Shown in pieces: positions 57,693 through 64,000 of a stretch of 64,000 nt of DNA. The notes under the pieces were generated by a model that saw only the letters and a program-made list of their open reading frames with translations, ran no database searches and was not told the DNA's origin. This DNA comes from Citrobacter sp. MGH106 (lineage in GTDB: Bacteria; Pseudomonadota; Gammaproteobacteria; Enterobacterales; Enterobacteriaceae). Positions within the stretch are counted from its first letter, which is position 1. Every line of letters begins with the position of its first letter. Both the position numbers and the translations under genes were made by a program. The stretch covers positions 3,615,938 to 3,679,937 of the forward strand of contig NZ_KQ089822.1 in assembly GCF_001037495.1 (NCBI RefSeq), written 5' to 3'.

Positions 57693-59176
57693 GCGATCAC
57701 CCCCAGCAAGCGGGCTGCCGTAACACGGTCAGAGTAGTCAAGGCGATGAGACCCGACGATCTGGTAATCCTCGTGACCTTTCCCTGCCACCAGCACCACG
57801 TCGTTTTCTTTCGCCTGCATGATGGCGTTTGTCACCGCTTCAGCGCGCCCTTCCATCACCTTCGCATGCCCGGCATCCAGCATACCTGCCAGAATGTCGT
57901 TAATGATGGCGCGTGGTTCTTCGGTGCGCGGGTTGTCGTCCGTCACCACGACTACATCAGCAAACTGCTCTGCAATAGCCCCCATCAGCGGGCGTTTACC
58001 TTTGTCACGATCGCCGCCGCAGCCAAAGACGCACCACAGTTTACCGGCACAGTGTAGACGTGCTGCCTGCAACGCTTTTTCCAGCGCATCCGGCGTGTGG
58101 GCATAATCAACCACCACCGTGGTTTTGCCCGGCGCGCTGAACACTTCCATACGTCCACAAACCGGTTGCAGGCGCGCAGCCGTTTTCAGTAATTCTGCTA
58201 ACGGATACCCGAGCGCCAGCAGCGTTGCCAGCGCCAGCAGCAGGTTGCTGACGTTGAATGCCCCCATCAGGCGGCTTTCAATTTCACCGTCGCCCCACGA
58301 AGAAGTGAAACGAATTGTCGCGCCGCTGTCGTGGTAATTCACGTCTACTGCTTTCAACCAACGTCCGTGACAGTTAGGGTTGATATGGTCTTCCATCGAA
58401 ACGGCAACCGCATCCGGCAGTTTTGCCAGCCAGCGACGACCAACTTCATCATCGGCATTGACGATGGCCTGACCGCAATGATGGGTGGAGTACAGCAGCC
58501 ATTTAGCCGCTTCGTAATGCTCCATATCGCCGTGATAGTCGAGGTGATCACGACTTAAATTGGTAAATACCGATGCGGCAAATTTCAAAGCCGCCACGCG
58601 ATGCTGAACCAGACCGTGGGACGAGACTTCCATTGCTCCAAACGTTGCACCCTGCTCAACTAGTCCCGCCAGCACGTGCTGAACGTCAACAGCTGAACCG
58701 GTGGTATTCTCGGTCGGGATCACTTTGCCCAGCAGACCATTGCCTACCGTGCCCATCACTGCACTGGTCTCACCAAGCAACTGACTCCATTGCGCCAGCA
58801 GTTGGGTGGTGGTGGTTTTACCGTTGGTCCCGGTCACACCGACCAGGCGCATATTCTCAGATGGCTCGTGGTAAAAGCGACCCGCCAGTGCAGATAAACG
58901 TTCATTAAGCTGGCTAAGATAGATTACAGGCACACCGTGCATTTCACGGATTTCACCGTCGGTTGCCTCGTCTTTTGCCTCTGCAATTATGGCAGCTACA
59001 CCTTGCGCTATCGCCTGCGGGATATATCGACGCCCGTCCGCCTGATGACCTACCACTGCCACAAAGAGATCCCCCGATGCAGCCACACGGCTGTCGAGTG
59101 TCATCTCCCGCAGTGCTCGCTCCGGTGCACCCGGCACCCATGGAGCAAGAAGGTCGCGCAAATTACGATCTGCCAC
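57689..59176 (-). CDS. murE: UDP-MurNAc-L-Ala-D-Glu:meso-DAP ligase MurE
   Basis: Adds meso-diaminopimelate. The 495-residue protein has the ATP loop [14 protein letters not shown] and the DNPR motif ([11 protein letters not shown]), which selects meso-DAP over lysine, so the cell wall is of the Gram-negative DAP type. The start is GTG, as in E. coli. It overlaps the ftsI stop by 14 bases. Confidence 0.98.
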   Translation of the reverse strand: MADRNLRDLLAPWVPGAPERALREMTLDSRVAASGDLFVAVVGHQADGRRYIPQAIAQGVAAIIAEAKDEATDGEIREMHGVPVIYLSQLNERLSALAGRFYHEPSENMRLVGVTGTNGKTTTTQLLAQWSQLLGETSAVMGTVGNGLLGKVIPTENTTGSAVDVQHVLAGLVEQGATFGAMEVSSHGLVQHRVAALKFAASVFTNLSRDHLDYHGDMEHYEAAKWLLYSTHHCGQAIVNADDEVGRRWLAKLPDAVAVSMEDHINPNCHGRWLKAVDVNYHDSGATIRFTSSWGDGEIESRLMGAFNVSNLLLALATLLALGYPLAELLKTAARLQPVCGRMEVFSAPGKTTVVVDYAHTPDALEKALQAARLHCAGKLWCVFGCGGDRDKGKRPLMGAIAEQFADVVVVTDDNPRTEEPRAIINDILAGMLDAGHAKVMEGRAEAVTNAIMQAKENDVVLVAGKGHEDYQIVGSHRLDYSDRVTAARLLGVIA

Positions 59177-60929
59177 CTGTTGCCTCGCCTTGATTATTCA
59201 CAAATTCATTTTTATCGCTCGTTGCCAGCGCATCCGGTTCGATGTTCATGGTACGCAGTACGCCGCCCATGATGGCACCAAAGACCGGCGCGGAAACGGC
59301 GCCACCGTAGTATTTACCCGCCTGCGGATCGTTGATAACAACAACCAGCGCGAAGCGCGGCTGACTCGCAGGCGCAACACCTGCGGTATAAGCAATGTAT
59401 TTATTGATGTAGCGGCCATCCGGCCCTACTTTTTTCGCCGTACCGGTTTTAATAGCGATGCGATAGCCTTTAATCGCCGCCTTCACGCCGCCGCCGCCAG
59501 GCAGCGCGACGCTTTCCATCATGTGCACCACGGTGCGTACGGTCGACTCCGGGAAGATACGCTCGCCCGGAACAGGAGGATCAACTTTGGTAATCGACAG
59601 CGGACGATAAACGCCATAGCTGCCGATGGTTGCATAGACTCGCGCTAACTGTAACGGGGTTACCATTAGCCCATAGCCGAAAGAGAAGGTGGCCCTCTCT
59701 ATGTCAGACCACCGTTGTTTTTGAGGATATAAGCCACTGCGTTCTCCGACCAACCCCAAATTGGTCGCTTTTCCCAGCCCAAAACGTGAGTAAGTATCTA
59801 CTAACGCTGAGGACGGCATCGCTAACGCCAGCTTGGAAACACCGACGTTACTCGACTTCTGCAAGACCCCTGTGAGGGTCAATTCGCTATAACGCGCCAC
59901 GTCTTTAATTTCGTGACCATTAATTCGGTAGGGAATAGTGTTCAGTACGGTATTTTCGCGAACCACACCGCGCTGCAGTGCCGTCATCACCACCATCGGT
60001 TTGACGGTAGAACCCGGCTCGAACACGTCAGTGATGGTACGGTTACGCATTGCATCCTTCGGCGTACCGGTGAGGTTGTTTGGGTTATAGGAAGGGCTAT
60101 TCGCCATCGCCAGCACTTCACCCGTGTTAACATCGACTAACACGGCGCTGCCCGATTCTGCTTTGTTAAAGGCAACAGCGTTGTTCAGTTCGCGGTAGAC
60201 CAGCGCCTGCAAGCGCTCATCAATACTTAATGCAAGATTATGCGCCGCCTGGCTATCGGTCGACGAGATGTCTTCAATAACACGGCCATAGCGATCTTTA
60301 CGCACCACACGCTCGCCAGGTTGACCGGTGAGCCATTTATCAAAACTCTTCTCAACGCCTTCAATCCCCTGGCTGTCGACGTTGGTGAAACCAATGAGGT
60401 GAGCGGTCACTTCCCCGGAAGGGTAGTAACGACGGGATTCTTCACGCAGATGGATCCCCGGTAGCTTCAGTTTCTTGATGTAGTCAGCCATGTCAGGGTT
60501 GACCTGACGTGCGAGGTAGATAAAACGCCCTTTCGGGTTAGCGTTAATTCTGGAGGCCAGTTGATCAAGCGGAATGTTCAACGCAGTCGAAAGCGCTCTC
60601 CAGCGTTCACCAACGCTAACGCCGCCCGCATCATGCACTTCTTTTGGATCAGCCCAGATAGCCTTAACCGGCACACTCACCGCCAACGGACGTCCTGAAC
60701 GGTCGGTAATCATACCGCGCGATGTGGAAACCTCCTGGACGCGCAGAGAGCGCATGTCGCCCTGGCGCACCAGCATGTCAGGCGCGATGATTTGCAGCCA
60801 GGCAACGCGCCCCAGCAGGAACCCCAGCGCCAGCAAAATACAACCGCACAGTAACGCAAAACGCCAACTGATAAAGTTGGCTTGTTCTTCCTGGCGTTTT
60901 GGTTTGTGCGTCTTTGCCGCTGCTTTCAT
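59163..60929 (-). CDS. ftsI: Septal transpeptidase FtsI (PBP3)
   Basis: Crosslinks septal peptidoglycan. The 588-residue protein has a short cytoplasmic tail, one membrane segment (about residues 24-42, [22 protein letters not shown]) and a pedestal domain. The transpeptidase motifs are S-x-x-K in GSTVKPM (Ser about 307), SSN in KSSNVGVSK, and KTGT in IKTGTAKK. It is 588 residues as in E. coli, whose C-terminus is processed. It follows ftsL by 15 bases. Confidence 0.98.
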   Translation of the reverse strand: MKAAAKTHKPKRQEEQANFISWRFALLCGCILLALGFLLGRVAWLQIIAPDMLVRQGDMRSLRVQEVSTSRGMITDRSGRPLAVSVPVKAIWADPKEVHDAGGVSVGERWRALSTALNIPLDQLASRINANPKGRFIYLARQVNPDMADYIKKLKLPGIHLREESRRYYPSGEVTAHLIGFTNVDSQGIEGVEKSFDKWLTGQPGERVVRKDRYGRVIEDISSTDSQAAHNLALSIDERLQALVYRELNNAVAFNKAESGSAVLVDVNTGEVLAMANSPSYNPNNLTGTPKDAMRNRTITDVFEPGSTVKPMVVMTALQRGVVRENTVLNTIPYRINGHEIKDVARYSELTLTGVLQKSSNVGVSKLALAMPSSALVDTYSRFGLGKATNLGLVGERSGLYPQKQRWSDIERATFSFGYGLMVTPLQLARVYATIGSYGVYRPLSITKVDPPVPGERIFPESTVRTVVHMMESVALPGGGGVKAAIKGYRIAIKTGTAKKVGPDGRYINKYIAYTAGVAPASQPRFALVVVINDPQAGKYYGGAVSAPVFGAIMGGVLRTMNIEPDALATSDKNEFVNNQGEATGGRS

Positions 60930-60944
60930 GCGTCGCGTTTATCC

Positions 60945-61310
60945 TTATTTTTGTACTACGATATTTTCTTGTGAGGGATCAACATGCTGCATTTGCAGTT
61001 TTTCCGTTGCGATCCGTTCAACACGGCTATGGTCGCCGAGCGCGTTCTCCTCAAGGATCAGGTTGCGCCATTCAATATCCAGCGCATCTCGTTCCAGAAC
61101 CAGTTGTTCGCGTTGCGCGGTCAGTAAGCGCGTATGGTGCGCTGTTGTTACGACGGTGACCGCCGTCAAAATAATGCAAATGAACAAGCAGAGTGGCAGC
61201 TTCCCAAACCGCAAAAGATCGTCACCGATCACGCCAGGCAAGGCATGGCGCTCGTTGCTTCCTATCGATCCTTTAACTTTGCTGAGGGCTTCTGTCACTC
61301 TGCTGATCAT
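60945..61310 (-). CDS. ftsL: Division protein FtsL
   Basis: Small bitopic protein that forms a complex with FtsB and FtsQ and activates FtsWI. The 121-residue protein has a membrane segment (about residues 36-57, [21 protein letters not shown]) followed by a leucine-zipper-like coiled coil ([19 protein letters not shown]). It overlaps the rsmH stop by 4 bases. Confidence 0.97.
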   Translation of the reverse strand: MISRVTEALSKVKGSIGSNERHALPGVIGDDLLRFGKLPLCLFICIILTAVTVVTTAHHTRLLTAQREQLVLERDALDIEWRNLILEENALGDHSRVERIATEKLQMQHVDPSQENIVVQK

Positions 61311-62248
61311 GCGTTCGTCCTCTCTGCAATACGCAGAACTGAACTACGGGCACGAGGATTTTCAGCTACCTCTTCTTCACCCGGCATCAACTTGCCTAGT
61401 GCTCTCAACTCACGGCCGCCCAACTTTTTGATCTGCGCTTCCGTCATCGGTATTCCAGCCGGAACCTGCGGACCGCGGCTTTGTTCACGCATGAAGCGTT
61501 TTACAATACGGTCTTCGAGCGAGTGGAAACTGATGATTGAAAGCCGACCACCTGGTGCCAGCACGCTGAGCGAGCTTTTTAGCGCCTGCTCTATCTCCTC
61601 CAGTTCACTGTTCACCCATATGCGCACCGCCTGGAAGGTACGGGTCGCGGGATGTTTAAATTTGTCTTTTACCGGCATTGCCGCCGCAATCACTTCCGCC
61701 AGCTCTTTAGTACGAGTCATCGGTTCAATGCGGTTACGCTCCACGATGGCGCGGGCAATGCGCTTGCCAAAGCGCTCCTCACCAAAGGTTTTAATCACCC
61801 AGGCAATATCAGCTTCATCGGCGGTTTGCAGCCACTCGGCGGCAGACTGACCACGTGTTGGGTCCATACGCATATCTAATGGACCATCACGCATAAATGA
61901 AAAGCCGCGTTCAGCATCGTCAAGCTGCGGTGAAGACACGCCAAGATCAAGGAGGATTCCATCGATCTTGCCGGTAAGTCCGCGCTCGGCTACATATTCA
62001 GCCAGCGCAGAGAAAGGTCCATGAATGATGGAGAAACGGGGATCGTTAATGGTCTGGGCAACGGCAATAGCCTGCGGATCGCGATCGATTGCCAGCAAAC
62101 GTCCCTCTTCGCCGAGCTGCGAGAGAATCAAACGTGAGTGACCACCGCGACCAAATGTCCCGTCAATGTAGATGCCGTCTGGACGAATATTCAGGCCGTT
62201 TACGGCTTCATCCAGCAACACCGTTGTATGTTTATAATTTTCCATCAT
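61307..62248 (-). CDS. rsmH: 16S rRNA m4C1402 methyltransferase RsmH
   Basis: Methylates N4 of C1402 in the ribosomal P-site (mraW). The 313-residue protein has the SAM motif [14 protein letters not shown], the [18 protein letters not shown] motif and [14 protein letters not shown]. The ATG at 62248 gives the family start [11 protein letters not shown]; the frame runs further upstream into mraZ without support. It is 1 base after mraZ. Confidence 0.97.
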   Translation of the reverse strand: MMENYKHTTVLLDEAVNGLNIRPDGIYIDGTFGRGGHSRLILSQLGEEGRLLAIDRDPQAIAVAQTINDPRFSIIHGPFSALAEYVAERGLTGKIDGILLDLGVSSPQLDDAERGFSFMRDGPLDMRMDPTRGQSAAEWLQTADEADIAWVIKTFGEERFGKRIARAIVERNRIEPMTRTKELAEVIAAAMPVKDKFKHPATRTFQAVRIWVNSELEEIEQALKSSLSVLAPGGRLSIISFHSLEDRIVKRFMREQSRGPQVPAGIPMTEAQIKKLGGRELRALGKLMPGEEEVAENPRARSSVLRIAERTNA

Positions 62249-62249
62249 C

Positions 62250-62708
62250 TTATAGAGACAAATCCTGCAATCGTTCCGACAGCGCGCCAGTAACAGACTG
62301 CTCAGCGTCGATATCTTCCCTGACCTGTTGATACCAGGTCGTTTCATCCCACAGCTCAAACTTATTGAACTGCCCAACCAGCATCACTTCTTTCGTCAAC
62401 CCTGCATGTTGTCGCAGAATGGGAGCGATCAGTAATCGACCAGCGCTGTCCATCTGACATTCGCTGGCATGCCCTAACAGTAAGCGCTGTACGCGGCGCT
62501 CAACCGGATTCATGCTCGACAGGCGCGATAACTTCTGCTCGATAATTTCCCATTCAGGCAGGGGGTACAGCAGCAGGCACGGGTGATGGATGTCAATGGT
62601 ACAAACCATTTGACCGGCAGCACTCTCGAGCAGTTGATCCCGATAACGGGTAGGCACAGATAAGCGCCCTTTACTGTCGAGATTAACTAACGTTGCTCCC
62701 CGGAACAT
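62250..62708 (-). CDS. mraZ: Transcriptional repressor MraZ
   Basis: First gene of the dcw cluster; represses Pmra. The 152-residue protein contains two SpoVT-AbrB (swapped-hairpin) domains: [20 protein letters not shown] and the later [19 protein letters not shown]. The ATG at 62708 is used; an upstream in-frame extension to 62744 would cross the operator. AGG ribosome signal lies in the GGGGGTGAGG leader. Confidence 0.96.
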   Translation of the reverse strand: MFRGATLVNLDSKGRLSVPTRYRDQLLESAAGQMVCTIDIHHPCLLLYPLPEWEIIEQKLSRLSSMNPVERRVQRLLLGHASECQMDSAGRLLIAPILRQHAGLTKEVMLVGQFNKFELWDETTWYQQVREDIDAEQSVTGALSERLQDLSL

Positions 62709-62717
62709 GCCAGCCTC

Positions 62718-62751
62718 ACCCCCGATTACCACTTTATCCCACAAATTCCCA
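62718..62751 (-). promoter_or_regulatory. MraZ operator repeats
   Basis: On the minus strand TGGG elements recur at a 10-base period: two perfect copies (at 62751 and 62741) and a third at 62731 that reads TGGT, before a G-run. E. coli MraZ binds TGGG repeats with this spacing here. Confidence 0.75.
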
Positions 62752-62760
62752 CTTAAAGGA

Positions 62761-62789
62761 GTTTACGGAGCGGAGGAAAACCTTGTCAA
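62761..62789 (-). promoter_or_regulatory. Pmra promoter
   Basis: On the minus strand -35 TTGACA and -10-like GTAAAC are separated by 17 bases, just upstream of the MraZ repeats. This is the main promoter of the dcw cluster. Confidence 0.75.
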
Positions 62790-63319
62790 GCAAGTCACGG
62801 CGCTTAGCGGAGCAAAAAACCCAATGTTTACGGCTAATATCAGCGTTGAACAGATTTCGTACAGCAAACGAAGCAAATTAACGTCATGAATATTTGTAAG
62901 AAAAAGATCCAACAACTCATCACTGTTTAAAACAACTCAATATCATCTAAAGAAAATATAAAGTGTCAGTTTGCGACGCGAGCGGCATTTTAGGACAATA
63001 TGCAGCGAGATAACAGTGCCAGTTAATCGGTCTGTACGCCCCGTACGACAGAGATATACGAGAATTATCTGCAATAAAGAAGCAAAGTGTTTGTTAATTC
63101 GGCAATTCCACACAAGCATGTAACAAAATAATACAACAGTAACGCGTCGTTACGTATCAATAACCCAAAAACAGACGGCAGTATTTTAAATCGAGGTAAT
63201 TAAGAAATGAATTTCAGATAATTCTAAAGAATATTCTTAATTATAATGAGGTTATTTCTGATAATTGATATTTGATAGCGCCAGAAGGGTATCCTACCGG
63301 CGCATACTGCAGAGGAGAC
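62790..63319. other. AT-rich intergenic region between cra and mraZ
   Basis: About 530 bases without a convincing gene. It is markedly AT-rich around 62920-62970 and 63180-63270. An imperfect GCGCC...GGCGC hairpin at about 63279-63304 could be the cra terminator, but its T-run is poor. I see no tRNA or small RNA that I can name. Confidence 0.5.
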
Positions 63320-64000
63320 TTAGCTGCGGCTGAGAATACCGCGACGATACAGATTACGTTTAATGCGTGTGAGTCCTGGTTTTGGCTTACGCGGCTCATC
63401 CAGGCTGGCTAGCACGATTTCCAGTACGCGTTCGGCAACATCACGATGGCGTTGCGCGACTGCCAACACCGGACATTGCAGGAAATCGAGTAGTTCATGA
63501 TCGCCAAAGGTAGCAATGGCTAAATCTGACGGTAATTGCCCATCGCGGCGTAGTGTCACGTCCATCACCCCCTGCAACAGGGCAAACGAAGTGGTAAACA
63601 GCGCCTGAGGCATAGGGTGCGTTTCCAGCCATTTATCAAACAACTGTGCGGCGGCCTCCCGCTCATAGCTGTTAGCGTACAGGAAATTCACTTCTCGCGG
63701 GTCATCCTTCCAGGCGGTACGAAAACCCTGCTCACGCAGGAAACTCACGGATAATTCAGGGAGAGCCCCCAGATAGAGCACGTTTTCAGCCGGAAATTTA
63801 CGTAATTCCTCAGCCAGCATTTCTGCATCATCCTGATCAGCCCCCACAACACTGGTGAAATGCTCACGATCCAGTGCACGGTCTAACGCCACGATAGGGA
63901 ATGAGCTATTTGCCCAGCGCTGGTAGAACGGGTGCTCAGGAGGCAAAGACGTTGACACAATGATGGCATCAACCTGGCGTTGTAAAAGATGCTCAATACA
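63320..64000 (-). CDS. cra: Catabolite repressor/activator Cra, N-terminus outside window
   Basis: LacI-family regulator (FruR) of carbon flow between glycolysis and gluconeogenesis; fructose phosphates release it from DNA. The window holds 226 residues, from [19 protein letters not shown] to the C-terminus ILSRS, about two thirds of the roughly 334-residue protein. It is the periplasmic-binding-protein-like effector and dimer domain; the helix-turn-helix lies beyond the window end. It is transcribed toward mraZ. Confidence 0.95.
   Translation of the reverse strand, partial: CIEHLLQRQVDAIIVSTSLPPEHPFYQRWANSSFPIVALDRALDREHFTSVVGADQDDAEMLAEELRKFPAENVLYLGALPELSVSFLREQGFRTAWKDDPREVNFLYANSYEREAAAQLFDKWLETHPMPQALFTTSFALLQGVMDVTLRRDGQLPSDLAIATFGDHELLDFLQCPVLAVAQRHRDVAERVLEIVLASLDEPRKPKPGLTRIKRNLYRRGILSRS

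Noticed and set aside
62693-62889. Two short frames in the mraZ leader region
   Set aside because: They run opposite to the dcw transcript across Pmra and the MraZ boxes and show no ribosome site.

Overview
The window is a chromosomal segment of an enterobacterium of the genus Escherichia, read in the opposite orientation to the usual E. coli map. Gene order and almost every protein match the E. coli hrpB-to-cra interval (recalled from memory), but the proteins are visibly diverged from K-12 in the fast-evolving members (CueO, HofB, YacH, SecM). Several genes found in K-12 are absent: yadD between panC and panD, gcd between hpt and cueO, and speE-speD between yacC and yacL. A non-K-12 Escherichia such as E. 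fergusonii or E. albertii is a reasonable guess, but the sequence alone does not decide it. No phage, insertion sequence, CRISPR array, rRNA or tRNA gene was seen.

Layout. 1-10 kb: 3' truncated hrpB, then thpR, sfsA, dksA, gluQ, pcnB, folK, panB, panC and panD (RNA handling, stringent-response co-regulation, folate and pantothenate synthesis). 9.7-14.7 kb: yadE, yadI, the yadGH ABC exporter, carbonic anhydrase can, and hpt. 14.9-23 kb: copper oxidase cueO with a CueR-type promoter, yacC, yacL, aconitase acnB, and a yacH-DUF2950 gene pair. 23-30.2 kb: the pyruvate dehydrogenase operon pdhR-aceE-aceF-lpd on the minus strand, with a PdhR operator. 30.8-37.8 kb: aroP, ampED, nadC and the pilin-type operon ppdD-hofB-hofC, in which hofB carries an in-frame amber codon. 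37.9-41.3 kb: guaC, coaE-zapD-yacG and mutT.

41.3-62.8 kb, minus strand: the division and cell wall (dcw) cluster, transcribed from Pmra as mraZ-rsmH-ftsL-ftsI-murE-murF-mraY-murD-ftsW-murG-murC-ddlB-ftsQ-ftsA-ftsZ and followed by lpxC, secM and secA. Genes overlap or abut almost throughout, indicating translational coupling. They supply the cytoplasmic and lipid-linked steps of peptidoglycan precursor synthesis, the septal synthase, the FtsZ/FtsA ring, the committed step of lipid A synthesis and the Sec motor. The window ends inside cra (fruR).

The window is mostly core genome. Its most unusual points are small: an ERIC element between pcnB and folK that appears to have removed the native folK start and supplied a new one; the hofB amber codon; the clean absences of speED, gcd and yadD; the DUF2950 gene beside yacH; and the AUU start codon of pcnB. 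I found no convincing candidate for a wholly new biological system.
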